Source of the DNA: JASHUC01 sp963849095
GTDB taxonomy: Bacteria; Pseudomonadota; Gammaproteobacteria; Steroidobacterales; Steroidobacteraceae
Direction of reading: 5' to 3'
Length of the DNA: 64,000 nt
Assembly (NCBI GenBank): GCA_963849095.1
Contig: CAWKGA010000008.1
Span: 248,001 to 312,000, forward strand
This document shows, piece after piece, positions 9,190 through 17,968 of this stretch (position 1 is the stretch's first letter; the number at the start of each line of letters is the position of its first letter). The notes beneath the pieces were generated by a model. It was given only the letters and a program-made list of their open reading frames with translations. It did not search any database and was not told the DNA's origin. A program made the position numbers and the translations under genes.

Positions 9190-9600
9190 ATGACTGAAGT
9201 GAAGCAGACGGAGGAAGCCTACGAGGACATCCCGGGCACCTGGGTCTTCGATGCGCAGCGCGCGCGCAAGGGCTATCACCTCAACGAGTTCCTGTATTCG
9301 CTCATGAAGGCGCAGAACCGCAAGGAGTTCCTCGCCGACGAGCGTACGTACACTTCAAAATTCGGCATGAGCGAGGCGCAGCAGGAGGCCGTGCTCGCGC
9401 GTGCCTGGAACAAGCTGCTCGAGCTCGGCGGCGTCTCCTACGCCCTCGCCAAGCTCGCGTTCACCGACGGCAAGTCCTATCAGTTCATGGCCTCCCGGAT
9501 GACCGGCATGACCGAGCCGCAGTATGTCGAGATGATGCTGAAGGGTGGCCGCTCACCGGATGGCTGGCGCTCGAAGTCCGAGCGGCAGGGGAAAGCCTGA
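9190..9600 (+). CDS. ligA: Protocatechuate 4,5-dioxygenase alpha chain
   Basis: Small non-catalytic subunit that caps the active site of the LigAB extradiol dioxygenase, which opens protocatechuate to 4-carboxy-2-hydroxymuconate-6-semialdehyde. Starting at ATG 9190 (GAGGCGAG upstream) it has 136 residues, the usual size. Motifs shared with known LigA: IPGTWVFDAQRARKGYHLN, LMKAQNR, DGKSYQF, MTGMT and GGRSPDGWRS. An upstream in-frame ATG at 9163 lies inside ligI and is less likely. The stop overlaps the ligB start (TGATG), so the two subunits are translationally coupled. Confidence 0.96.
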   Translation: MTEVKQTEEAYEDIPGTWVFDAQRARKGYHLNEFLYSLMKAQNRKEFLADERTYTSKFGMSEAQQEAVLARAWNKLLELGGVSYALAKLAFTDGKSYQFMASRMTGMTEPQYVEMMLKGGRSPDGWRSKSERQGKA

Positions 9601-10439
9601 TGGCCAGGATCATCGCGGGAGTCGGCACCTCGCACACACCGGCGATCGGCGCGGCCGTGGACAACGGCAAGTCGGGCGACCCGTACTGGGCGCCGCTGTT
9701 CAAGGGCTACGAGCCGGCGAAGGAGTGGATGGCGAGGGCCCGGCCGGATGTGGTCATCATGATTTACAACGACCACGTCAACGCCTTCGACTTCAAGATC
9801 GTCCCGACCTTCGCGCTCGGCTGTGCGGAGGAGTTTCCGATCGCCGACGAGGGCTGGGGCCCGCGGCCGGTACCGCCCGTCAAGGGCTATCCGGAGCTTG
9901 CGGCGCATCTCGTGCAGTCGCTGGTGCTCGACGAGTTCGACATGACCATCGTCAACGAGATGCAGGTCGATCACGGGCTCACGGTGCCGCTCACACTGCT
10001 CTGCGGAACGCCGCGGACCTGGCCCTGCCGGGTCATCCCGCTCGCCGTCAACGTGATCCAGTATCCGGCGCCGACCGGCCACCGCTGCTACATGCTCGGC
10101 CAGGCGATCGCCAAGGCCGTCGCGAGCTGGAACGAGGACTTGAAGGTCGTCATCTTCGGCACCGGCGGAATGTCGCATCAAATCCAGGGGCCGCGCGCCG
10201 GCCTCGTCAACACGCCGTTCGACAAGGCGTTCCTCGACGGCCTGTCGCGCGATCCGGAGCGGCTCGCTCGAATTGAGCCGCTCGAGTACCTGCGGGACGC
10301 GGGCGCCGAGGCGATCGAGCTCGTGATGTGGCTCATCATGCGCGGCGCGCTCGGCAAGAAGGTGGAGGAAGTCCACCGCTTCTATCACGTGCCGGCCTCC
10401 TCGACAGCGGTCGGCAACATCATCCTCGAGAGTCGGTAG
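9600..10439 (+). CDS. ligB: Protocatechuate 4,5-dioxygenase beta chain
   Basis: Catalytic Fe(II) subunit of the type II extradiol dioxygenase LigAB. The 279 residues begin MARIIAGVGTSHTPAIG. His12 and His59 (YNDHVNAF) are the expected iron-ligand histidines. GAEAIELVMW near residues 236-244 supplies the glutamate ligand (Glu240 likely), and FGTGGMSHQIQGPRAG carries the catalytic His region. The start overlaps the ligA stop by one base, and ligC follows after 31 bp. Length and residues are intact, so an active enzyme is expected. Confidence 0.96.
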   Translation: MARIIAGVGTSHTPAIGAAVDNGKSGDPYWAPLFKGYEPAKEWMARARPDVVIMIYNDHVNAFDFKIVPTFALGCAEEFPIADEGWGPRPVPPVKGYPELAAHLVQSLVLDEFDMTIVNEMQVDHGLTVPLTLLCGTPRTWPCRVIPLAVNVIQYPAPTGHRCYMLGQAIAKAVASWNEDLKVVIFGTGGMSHQIQGPRAGLVNTPFDKAFLDGLSRDPERLARIEPLEYLRDAGAEAIELVMWLIMRGALGKKVEEVHRFYHVPASSTAVGNIILESR

Positions 10440-10470
10440 CGATTCCCTTCCAAGAGGCGAGGCAAGTGCA

Positions 10471-11418
10471 ATGAAAGTGGTGATGGCAGGACAGGGCGCA
10501 TTCGGCCAGAAGCATCTGGAGGCGATCGGCAACATTCCGGGCATCGAGGTCGTGAGCCTCGCGGGAGGCTCGCCCGGCACGACCGAGGAGGTCGCGAAGA
10601 AGTTCAAGATCCCGCACTGGACGACGAATTACTCGGAGGCGCTCGCCCAGCCGGGGGTCGAGGCGGTGATCCTCACGACTCCGACCCAGATGCATGCGCG
10701 CCAGGGCATCGAGGCGCTGCGCGCCGGCAAGCACGTGATGATCGAGATTCCGATGGCGGACAATCTCGCGGACTCCGAAGAGCTCGTGAAGGTGCAGCAG
10801 CAGACGGGCCTCGTCGCGATGGCCGGCCACACGCGCCGCTTCAATCCGTCCCATCAATGGGTGCACAAGAAGATCGTGGCGCGGGAGCTCACGATCCAGC
10901 AGATGAACGTGCAGACGTACTTCTTCCGCCGCACCAACATGAACGCGCAGGGCAAGCCGCGCAGCTGGACGGACCATCTCCTGTGGCACCATGCCTGCCA
11001 CACGGTGGACCTCTTCATGTACCAGGCCGGCGAGACGGTCGTCGACTGCTACGCCGTCGAGGGGCCCCTCCATCCGACGCTCGGAATCGCGATGGACATG
11101 GGCATTCTGATGAAGACGCCCTCCGGCAAGGTATGCGTGCTGTCGCTGTCGTTCAACAACAAGGGGCCGCTCGGCACCTTCTTCCGCTACATCTGCGACA
11201 ACGGGACCTACATCGCGCGCTACGACGACCTACTCGATGGCGAGGAGAAGAAGATCGACGTGTCCAAGGTCGATGTGTCGCTCAACGGTATCGAGCTGCA
11301 GGACCGCGAGTTCTTCGCTGCGATCAAGGAGCGCCGCGAGCCGAATGCGAGCGTCGTGCAGGCGCTCGCCGCCATGCGGGTCCTCGACCGGCTGGAGCGG
11401 ATTCTCGAGCGGAAGTGA
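10471..11418 (+). CDS. ligC: 4-Carboxy-2-hydroxymuconate-6-semialdehyde dehydrogenase
   Basis: Gfo/Idh/MocA-type NAD(P)-dependent dehydrogenase that oxidises the hemiacetal form of the LigAB product to 2-pyrone-4,6-dicarboxylate. The 315 residues contain the Rossmann start MKVVMAGQGAFGQKHLEAIG, the motif TPTQMHARQGIEALRAGKHV, and the strongly LigC-like stretches GHTRRFNPSHQWVHKK, QTYFFRRTNMNAQGKPRSW and LLWHHACHTVDLF. It is the last of the contiguous ligIABC genes and is followed by a convergent aldo/keto reductase 38 bp downstream. Confidence 0.95.
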   Translation: MKVVMAGQGAFGQKHLEAIGNIPGIEVVSLAGGSPGTTEEVAKKFKIPHWTTNYSEALAQPGVEAVILTTPTQMHARQGIEALRAGKHVMIEIPMADNLADSEELVKVQQQTGLVAMAGHTRRFNPSHQWVHKKIVARELTIQQMNVQTYFFRRTNMNAQGKPRSWTDHLLWHHACHTVDLFMYQAGETVVDCYAVEGPLHPTLGIAMDMGILMKTPSGKVCVLSLSFNNKGPLGTFFRYICDNGTYIARYDDLLDGEEKKIDVSKVDVSLNGIELQDREFFAAIKERREPNASVVQALAAMRVLDRLERILERK

Positions 11419-11456
11419 GTGGCGCGCGGCGGGCCGCTGGCCACGGACCGCGGACG

Positions 11457-12482
11457 CTAGCCCCCGAGCGCGCGCTGCATCGCGGCCGGATAGCGCTCCC
11501 CGCGCACGCCGATCTCATCGACGAGCGCCCGAAGGCCGCCGCGCTCGGCCGGCGACAACACAATCTCTAGCGAGCCGAGATTGTCCTCGAGGTGGGCCCG
11601 GCTCTTCATACCCGGGATCGGCAGAACGTCGTCGCCTTGCGCGAGCACCCAGGCGAGGGCGAGCTGAGCCGGCGTGCACCCCTTGCGCGCCGCGAGCTCT
11701 CGGACGCCCTGCGCGATGCGGGCGTTGTGCGGGGCGTTGGCGTCGTGGAACCGAGGCATGTTGCGCCGCGCGTCGTCCGGCGGCAGGTCCTCGAGCCGGC
11801 TGAAGTTCCCGGCGAGGAAGCCGCGCCCGAGCGGGCTGTATGCGACCAGCGCCACGCCGAGCTCGCGGCAGGCGGCGAGCGGACCTGACTCCGGGTCACG
11901 CGTCCACAGCGAGTACTCGCTTTGCAGGGCGGCAACGGGGTGCACCGCGCAGGCGCGCCGCAACGTCTCCACGCTGCATTCCGAGAGGCCGATGTGGCGA
12001 ATCTTCCCCTCGCGGACCAGGTCGGCGAGCGCGCCGACCGACTCCTCGATCGGTACGGTGCGGTCGATCCGGTGGAGGTAGTACAGATCGATGCGGTCCG
12101 TGCCGAGCCGCTCGAGGCTCTGCGCGACCGCCGTGCGGAGCGAGGCGGGGTGGTTGTCGATGACAAGCGTGCCGTCCGGCGTCCGCGTGATGCCATATTT
12201 CGAGGCGAGGAACACACCCTCTCGGTGGTCCCGGATCGTCGCCCCGACGAATCGCTCGTTGTCCCCGAGCTGGTAGCTCGAGGCCGTGTCGAGGTGGGTG
12301 ACGCCGCGATCGATCGCCTGGAGCAGGGTCGCGCGAGCCTCGGCGTCGTTGCGCGTGCCGTACCAGCCGACGAGCCCCATGCAGCCGAATCCGAGCGCCG
12401 AGAGCCGCTCGCCCGTCTTGCCGAGGGGTCGTGACGGCATGGCAAGAGGTCCCGTCTGGTTGCCAAAAGGTCGTGTCTGCAT
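11457..12482 (-). CDS. Aldo/keto reductase (AKR) family oxidoreductase
   Basis: NADPH-dependent TIM-barrel reductase. The catalytic tetrad region is visible: HLDTASSYQLGDNE (Asp, Tyr), LASKYGITR (Lys) and LYYLHRID (His). The cofactor-loop motif is LPIPGMKSRAHLEDN. Its substrate is unknown. It lies antisense between ligC and ligJ, so any link to protocatechuate is only positional. The N-terminus contains three 7-residue repeats (MQTRPFG, NQTGPLA, MPSRPLG) encoded by a 21-bp tandem triplication. The real start may be ATG 12482 or ATG 12440, where MPSRPLGKTGERLSALG looks like a standard AKR start. Confidence 0.9.
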   Translation of the reverse strand: MQTRPFGNQTGPLAMPSRPLGKTGERLSALGFGCMGLVGWYGTRNDAEARATLLQAIDRGVTHLDTASSYQLGDNERFVGATIRDHREGVFLASKYGITRTPDGTLVIDNHPASLRTAVAQSLERLGTDRIDLYYLHRIDRTVPIEESVGALADLVREGKIRHIGLSECSVETLRRACAVHPVAALQSEYSLWTRDPESGPLAACRELGVALVAYSPLGRGFLAGNFSRLEDLPPDDARRNMPRFHDANAPHNARIAQGVRELAARKGCTPAQLALAWVLAQGDDVLPIPGMKSRAHLEDNLGSLEIVLSPAERGGLRALVDEIGVRGERYPAAMQRALGG

Positions 12483-12485
12483 GGC
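12423..12485. repeat. Three tandem 21-bp repeats over the AKR start codon
   Basis: Three imperfect 21-bp units lie head to tail at 12423-12443, 12444-12464 and 12465-12485. They share a core AGGTC-(G/C)GT-CTG-TGCC pattern. On the minus strand each is exactly seven codons of the aldo/keto reductase N-terminus, and two of the units supply an ATG. The unit length keeps the reading frame. Confidence 0.8.
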
Positions 12486-12604
12486 GGCTCGTCCGTCCGA
12501 GAGAGGCTCGCGGTGAGCTTAGCCAACCGCGGCGCGCTTGTCAGGACACGCCGGCCGCCGATAGCATCCGCCTCGGATTCCTTAACTTCACCGGGTCGGC
12601 GCAC

Positions 12605-13618
12605 ATGATCATCGACTGCCACGGTCACTACACCACTGCGCCGAAGGCGCTGCAGGCCTATCGCGATAGCCAGATCGCCGGGCTCAAGGATCCCTCCCTG
12701 GTGCCGCAGCCGGCTCACCTCCACATCAGCGACGATGAGATCCGCGAAAGCCTGGAGGGGGCGCAGCTGAAGCTTCAGCGCGCCCGCGGCACCGATGTCA
12801 CGATCTTCTCGCCGCGCGCCTCGGCGATGGCGCATCACATCGGTAATGAGACGACGAGCCGGCACTGGTCGAGAGCCTGCAACGATCTCATTCACCGCGT
12901 CTGCAGCCTTTATCCGAAGAATTTCGTCGGCGTGTGCCAGCTCCCCCAGTCGCCCGGCGTACCGCCGGAGCACAGCGCAGCGGAGCTCGAGCGCTGTGTG
13001 AAGGAGCTCGGCTTCGTCGGCTGCAACTTGAATCCAGACCCCTCGGGCGGCAACTGGACCTCCCCGCCGCTCACCGACCGCCACTGGTATCCGCTCTACG
13101 AGAGGATGGTGGAGCTCGAGGTGCCGGCCATGGTGCACGTGAGCTCATCGTGCAACCCGAACTTCCACGCAACCGGAGCGCACTACATCAACGCCGACAC
13201 GACGGCGTTCATGCAATTCCTCACGAGCGACCTGTTCAAGGACTTCCCGACACTCAAGTTCGTGATCCCGCACGGAGGGGGCGCCGTGCCGTATCACTGG
13301 GGCCGCTACCGCGGGCTCGCGCAGGACATGAAGCGCCCGCCGCTCGAGGAGCTGCTGCTCGGGAATGTGTACTTCGATACGTGCGTCTACCACCTGCCCG
13401 GCATCGAGCTGCTGCTCAAAGTGGTGCCGGTCGACAACATCCTCTTCGGCTCCGAGATGGTGGGCGCCGTGCGCGGCATCGACCCGCGGACCGGCCAGTA
13501 CTACGACGATACCAAGCGCTACATCGATGCGCTGCCGCTCGCGGACTCGGATCGCAAGAAGGTCTTCGAGGGCAACGCCCTCAGAGTGTATCCGCGGCTG
13601 AAGGGACGGCTCGCGTGA
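12605..13618 (+). CDS. ligJ: 4-Oxalomesaconate hydratase
   Basis: Metal-dependent amidohydrolase-fold hydratase that converts 4-oxalomesaconate to 4-carboxy-4-hydroxy-2-oxoadipate. The start at ATG 12605 gives MIIDCHGHYTTAPKAL, essentially the sphingomonad LigJ N-terminus. Further shared motifs are FSPRASAMAHHIG, LNPDPSGGNWTSPPLTDR, VIPHGGGAVPYHWGR, VYFDTCVYHLPG and GSEMVGAVRGIDPRTGQYYDDTKR. It has 337 residues. The open frame runs further upstream to 12431, but that part overlaps the repeats and the divergent AKR start. The stop overlaps the next gene by four bases (GTGA), placing ligJ first in a ligJ-monooxygenase-dctA unit. Confidence 0.95.
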   Translation: MIIDCHGHYTTAPKALQAYRDSQIAGLKDPSLVPQPAHLHISDDEIRESLEGAQLKLQRARGTDVTIFSPRASAMAHHIGNETTSRHWSRACNDLIHRVCSLYPKNFVGVCQLPQSPGVPPEHSAAELERCVKELGFVGCNLNPDPSGGNWTSPPLTDRHWYPLYERMVELEVPAMVHVSSSCNPNFHATGAHYINADTTAFMQFLTSDLFKDFPTLKFVIPHGGGAVPYHWGRYRGLAQDMKRPPLEELLLGNVYFDTCVYHLPGIELLLKVVPVDNILFGSEMVGAVRGIDPRTGQYYDDTKRYIDALPLADSDRKKVFEGNALRVYPRLKGRLA

Positions 13619-14862
13619 GTGAGGGAGCCGTGCTGCCCCAGCCCGAGCCGGACCTCACCGCCGGTCAGCTGATCGCGCGTGCGGCCGCGCTGCGTCCGTT
13701 GCTCTACGAGCAGCAGGAGGAGAATGACCGCCGCGGCCACTACTCCGACGCGATCCACCGGGAGCTGCTGCGGGGAGGCTTCTACCGCATCCTGCAGCCG
13801 AGGAGATTCGGCGGGTACGAGTTCGGCCTCGAGACCTACGTCCGGGCCGTCATGGAGCTCTCCCATGGGCACCCCGCTTCTGGGTGGTGCTTCACGCTTG
13901 CCGCCTCGCATGGGCTGGTGCTCGCCGCTCACTGGCCGGAGCAGGCGCAGCGCGAGCTGTTCGGTCCGGACGGGGACTTCCGCTGCGCCATGACTGCCGG
14001 TCCCGCCGGAACCTACAAGCGGGTCGAGGGTGGCTACGTCACGAGCGGCGTGCATGCGTTCGCCTCCGGCATTCCGGTCTCCACCCATTTCATGGGCGCG
14101 GGGCTGCTGCCGCGAGACGGGGCGCCCCCGCAGAACGTCTACTTCGTCGTGCCCCGCGACCGGATCGAGATCCTGCCCGACTGGGGTGGCGAGTCGAGCC
14201 TCGGCATGCAGGGGAGCGGCTCGAACAGCGTCAAGCTCACCGAGGTCTTCATTCCGGATCACCACTTCGTCCCGGCGGGCGTCATGCTCTCCTCCGAGCA
14301 CCTGCGCGACGGCACGCACGGCACGCGGCTCCACGGCAATCCGATGTACCTCGGCATCCTCGCCGGTTGGTTCAGCTGCGAGTTCGGCGGTATCCTCACC
14401 GGGGCCGCTCGCGCGGCGATCGACGAGTTCGAGCAGCTGGTGCGCACGAAGCCGATGCTGTTCGACCCGCGGGTTGTGCGCTCGCACGATCCCAACAATC
14501 AGATTACGCTCGGCGAAGCTGCGACGCGGGCCGACGCCGCCGAGGCGCTGACGCTTGCGGCCACGCGGCTGCAGGTGGAGCTCAACGAGCGCTGGGCGCG
14601 CGAGGGCAAGCCCATCACGGCGGCCGACACGCTGCGCGTGTGGAGCATCTCGCGCGAGGGCTGCCGCGCCGCGTGCGATGCGGTCGAGATGCTGTTCCGT
14701 GCCGCTGGTGCTTCCGTCAGCAAACGCGGGCAGCGCCTGCAGCGGTACTTCCGCGACGTGCAGATGTATCGCGTCCACATCCAGTCGCAGCCGCTGTTCC
14801 CGCAGCTGCGCGGCCAGTCGCAGCTCGGCTTGCTCGAGCTGAAGCCGCCGTTCGGACCTTAG
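13615..14862 (+). CDS. Acyl-CoA-dehydrogenase-fold flavin monooxygenase
   Basis: About 415 residues with the acyl-CoA dehydrogenase fold, most like the group D two-component hydroxylases (the HpaB/HpaH C2, HsaA and DszC class), which use reduced flavin to hydroxylate aromatics. Visible features: N-terminal helical domain with ILQPRRFGGYEFGLETY, ELSHGHPASGWC in place of an acyl-CoA dehydrogenase active site, beta domain FRCAMTAGPAGTYKRVEGGY, and FRAAGASVSKRGQRLQRYFRDVQ near the C-terminus. The GTG start at 13615 overlaps the ligJ stop, and dctA begins directly after its stop. I infer a ring hydroxylation feeding the lig pathway. No flavin reductase partner is nearby. Confidence 0.8.
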   Translation: MSEGAVLPQPEPDLTAGQLIARAAALRPLLYEQQEENDRRGHYSDAIHRELLRGGFYRILQPRRFGGYEFGLETYVRAVMELSHGHPASGWCFTLAASHGLVLAAHWPEQAQRELFGPDGDFRCAMTAGPAGTYKRVEGGYVTSGVHAFASGIPVSTHFMGAGLLPRDGAPPQNVYFVVPRDRIEILPDWGGESSLGMQGSGSNSVKLTEVFIPDHHFVPAGVMLSSEHLRDGTHGTRLHGNPMYLGILAGWFSCEFGGILTGAARAAIDEFEQLVRTKPMLFDPRVVRSHDPNNQITLGEAATRADAAEALTLAATRLQVELNERWAREGKPITAADTLRVWSISREGCRAACDAVEMLFRAAGASVSKRGQRLQRYFRDVQMYRVHIQSQPLFPQLRGQSQLGLLELKPPFGP

Positions 14863-16155
14863 ATGCGGCGGCTCGCCTCGCAGCTGTGGTTCCAGGTGCT
14901 CCTGGCCACGGCGCTCGGGATCCTGCTCGGGATCCTCGCACCCGGGGCGGGCGCGCGCATGAAGCCGCTCGGCGACGCCTTCGTCGCGCTCATCCGCATG
15001 ATCGTCGCGCCGGTGATCTTCTGCACCGTGGTGCACGGCATCGCCGGCATGCGCGACATGAAGCGCGTGGGCCGGGTCGCGGTGAAGTCGCTCGTATACT
15101 TCGAGCTCATCACCACGGTCGCCCTCATCGTGGCGCTCGTCGCGGTGAATCTCACGCGGCCCGGCGCGGGGATGAACGTCGATGCGCACGCGATCGACGC
15201 CCGGGCGATCGGAGCGTACACGAGCGCGGCGCACGAGCGCGGCGTCGCGCAGTTCCTGCTCGACATCATTCCGACGACGTTCGTCGGCGCATTCGCGCAC
15301 CCGGAGGTGCTGCCGACGCTCTTCGTCTCGGTCCTGTTCGCCGTGGCCGTCTCAGCCATGGGTGCCCGCGGGCAGGTCGTCACGGATTTCGTCGGCGTCC
15401 TCTCGGAGGTCTTCTTCCGCATCGTCGGATTCATCATGTGGGTCGCCCCGATCGGCGCGTTCGGCGCCATGGCGTTCACCGTCGGCCGCTTCGGCGCGGG
15501 CTCGCTGGTCGCGCTCGCGAAGCTCCTGCTCGAGTTCTATCTCGTCTCGCTCGGGTTTGTGTTCGTCGTCTTCGGAGCGGTGGCCTACTCGGTCGGAGTG
15601 AGCCTGCTCAAGCTGCTCGCGTACCTGCGAGATGAGATCGTGATCGTCGCCGCGACCACGTCCACGGAGACGGTGCTCCCGCGGCTCATGGAGAAGCTGC
15701 GGGGCCTCGGGTGCGAGGAGTCCGTCGTGGGACTCGTCGTACCGGCCGGCTACTCGTTCAACCTCGACGGCACCTGCCTGTATCTCAGCACGGCGGTGGT
15801 GTTTCTCGCGCAGGCGACGAACACGCACCTGACGATCGCCCAGCAGCTCGGCGTCGTCGCGGTGCTGCTGCTCACCTCGAAGGGCGCGGCCGGCGTCGCG
15901 GGGGCCGCGTTCGTGGTGCTCGCGGCGACGCTCGGCTCGCTCGGCACGGTGCCTGTCGCGAGCATTGCGCTGATCCTCGGCATCCATCGCCTGATGGCCG
16001 AGGCGCTGACGTTCGTCAATCTCATCGGCAACGGTCTCGCGACGATCGTCGTGTCGCGATGGGAGGACGCGGTGGACTGTCGCCTGCTGTATGCGCAGGT
16101 GGGACGCAGCGGGGTGCAACGGCCGCGTCCGCGGACGCGCGCGACGCCGCGGTGA
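14863..16155 (+). CDS. dctA: C4-dicarboxylate/amino acid:cation symporter (DctA-like)
   Basis: Inner-membrane symporter of the DAACS family (SLC1-like fold), 430 residues. It starts directly at the stop of the flavin monooxygenase (TAGATG), so it is co-transcribed with ligJ. Family motifs: LIRMIVAPVIFCTVVHGIAG, TSTETVLPRLMEKLRGLG (reentrant loop region), GYSFNLDGTCLYLSTAVVFLAQA, LLTSKGAAGVAGAAFVVLAATL and NLIGNGLATIVVSRWE. These match DctA/GltP. In this context it probably imports a dicarboxylate or aromatic-derived acid; DctA is the best name, but glutamate/aspartate is possible. It abuts the convergent deaD stop with no gap. Confidence 0.88.
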   Translation: MRRLASQLWFQVLLATALGILLGILAPGAGARMKPLGDAFVALIRMIVAPVIFCTVVHGIAGMRDMKRVGRVAVKSLVYFELITTVALIVALVAVNLTRPGAGMNVDAHAIDARAIGAYTSAAHERGVAQFLLDIIPTTFVGAFAHPEVLPTLFVSVLFAVAVSAMGARGQVVTDFVGVLSEVFFRIVGFIMWVAPIGAFGAMAFTVGRFGAGSLVALAKLLLEFYLVSLGFVFVVFGAVAYSVGVSLLKLLAYLRDEIVIVAATTSTETVLPRLMEKLRGLGCEESVVGLVVPAGYSFNLDGTCLYLSTAVVFLAQATNTHLTIAQQLGVVAVLLLTSKGAAGVAGAAFVVLAATLGSLGTVPVASIALILGIHRLMAEALTFVNLIGNGLATIVVSRWEDAVDCRLLYAQVGRSGVQRPRPRTRATPR

Positions 16156-17964
16156 TCAGGGCCGGAATCGAGGACCGTGATCTGCCTTGCCGCGGCCCTT
16201 CGACGGGCGGTTGTGGCCCCGCACCGCGCCCCGGCTCTCGGGCCGATGGGATGGGCGCCCGGAGTCCGGGGGCTTCGAGCCGACGCGGCGGATGCGCAGC
16301 TCGACTCCGCGCACCTTGATCGCCTGGAGGTGATCGAGGATCTCCTGCGGCAATTCCGCAGGCAGATCAATGAAGCTGTGATCGTCACGGATGTCGATGT
16401 GGCCGATTTGGCGGCCGTCCAGGGCGGCCTCGTTCGCGACGGCGCCGACGATGTTTCCGGGCTGGGCGCCGTGCATGCGGCCGACCTCGATGCGGAACGT
16501 CACGAGCCTCAGGTCTTGCTTGCGGCGGCGCGTCGCGCGTGGCTTGGCGGCCGGCGCGGCGCCGCTCGCGGGCTCGTTCTCGTTCGCGGCCTCGCCATCC
16601 ACCCACGATTCCGGCACCGCGTCCTGCGTCGCGCCGGGCTTGGCCGTGAGCAGGAACGGCGCCGGACCGTGCAGCAGGCCGGCGAGCGCCGCCGCCATCT
16701 CGACTGCCGGGATGTTCCGCTCCCGCTCGATCTGCTCGATCAGGGTCTGGAAGAGCTTGCCCGCGCCGCTCTCAACCGCATTCGCGATGCGTTCCTTCAA
16801 CTTCAGAACGCGTTGTTCGTTCACGTCGTCGACACTCGGCAGGCGCATGGCCTCCATGCGCTGGTTGGTGGCCCGCTCGATGATGCGCAACATGTTGCGC
16901 TCGCGCGGGGCGATGAACAGGATCGCCTCGCCGCTGCGCCCGGCGCGGCCGGTGCGCCCGATCCGGTGAACGTAGGTCTCCGAGTCGTAGGGGATGTCGT
17001 AGTTGACGACGTGGGAGATCCGCTCAACGTCGAGCCCGCGGGCGGCCACGTCCGTGGCGACGACGATATCGACCTGCGCGGCCTTCAGCCGCGCAATCGT
17101 GCGCTCGCGCTGCTGCTGGGGAATGTCGCCGTTCAATGCTGCGACGTTGAAGCCGCGCGCCTCGAGCCGTTCGGCAAGATCGTTCGTCTCGAGCTTCGTC
17201 CGCACGAATATCAGCATGGCCTCGAAGCGCTCGGCTTCGAGGACGCGCGTGAGCGCGTCGAGCTTGTGCAAGCCGCTCACGAGCCAGTAGCGCTGGCGGA
17301 TCTTCGGTATCGTGCTCGCGCGATTCTCGATGGTGATCTGCACCGGCTCGCGCAGGTGCTCGCGCGCGATCCGGCGGATGGCCGGGGGGAGGGTGGCCGA
17401 GAACAGGGCGATCTGGCGCTCCGGCGGGGCCTCACCCAGTATCCACTCGATCGCCTCGAGGAAGCCCATCTGCAGCATCTCGTCCCCCTCGTCGAGGACG
17501 ATGAAGCGCACGGCTTCGAGGTTGAGTGCGCCCCGCTTGATGTGATCCATGAGCCGTCCGGGAGTGCCGACGATCACCTGCGACCCGCGCTTGAGGCCCT
17601 TCAGCTGCGGGACATAGCTCTGGCCGCCGTAGATCGGCAGCACGTGGAAGTCCTTGAGCCTCGCGGCATAGCGGTGGAACGCCTCCGCAACCTGAATGGC
17701 GAGCTCGCGAGTGGGCACCAGCACGAGTGCCTGGGGCGCGGGCCGCCGCAGATCGATTCGAGCGAGGATCGGCAGCGCGAAGGCCGCCGTCTTGCCGGTG
17801 CCAGTCTGGGCCTGTCCGAGTAAGTCGGAGCCGGCGAGGAGCAGCGGGATGGTCCGCGCCTGGATGGGTGTGGGGGTCTCGTAGCCGACGGCCGCCAGCG
17901 CCTCGAGAAGGGGAGGGCTCAAGCCCAGCTCGCGAAAGCTCGAAGCTTTGAGCTCCTCGCTCAC
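16156..17964 (-). CDS. deaD: DEAD-box ATP-dependent RNA helicase, DeaD/CsdA type
   Basis: RNA helicase of 602 residues, likely acting in ribosome assembly and mRNA turnover. Domains: Q motif (FRELGLSPPLLEALAAVGYETPTPIQ), Walker A AQTGTGKT, Ia PTRELAIQ, motif III SAT, V RGLDVERISHVVNYDIP, VI HRIGRTGRAG, then a DbpA-type RNA-binding domain near residues 490-570 (FRIEVGRMHGAQPGNIVGAVANEA) and a basic tail. Motif II reads DEGD instead of DEAD (VLDEGDEMLQMGF), a conservative but unusual change. It lies 4 bp after the RIO kinase gene and is probably in its operon. Confidence 0.95.
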   Translation of the reverse strand: MSEELKASSFRELGLSPPLLEALAAVGYETPTPIQARTIPLLLAGSDLLGQAQTGTGKTAAFALPILARIDLRRPAPQALVLVPTRELAIQVAEAFHRYAARLKDFHVLPIYGGQSYVPQLKGLKRGSQVIVGTPGRLMDHIKRGALNLEAVRFIVLDEGDEMLQMGFLEAIEWILGEAPPERQIALFSATLPPAIRRIAREHLREPVQITIENRASTIPKIRQRYWLVSGLHKLDALTRVLEAERFEAMLIFVRTKLETNDLAERLEARGFNVAALNGDIPQQQRERTIARLKAAQVDIVVATDVAARGLDVERISHVVNYDIPYDSETYVHRIGRTGRAGRSGEAILFIAPRERNMLRIIERATNQRMEAMRLPSVDDVNEQRVLKLKERIANAVESGAGKLFQTLIEQIERERNIPAVEMAAALAGLLHGPAPFLLTAKPGATQDAVPESWVDGEAANENEPASGAAPAAKPRATRRRKQDLRLVTFRIEVGRMHGAQPGNIVGAVANEAALDGRQIGHIDIRDDHSFIDLPAELPQEILDHLQAIKVRGVELRIRRVGSKPPDSGRPSHRPESRGAVRGHNRPSKGRGKADHGPRFRP

Positions 17965-17968
17965 GCGC

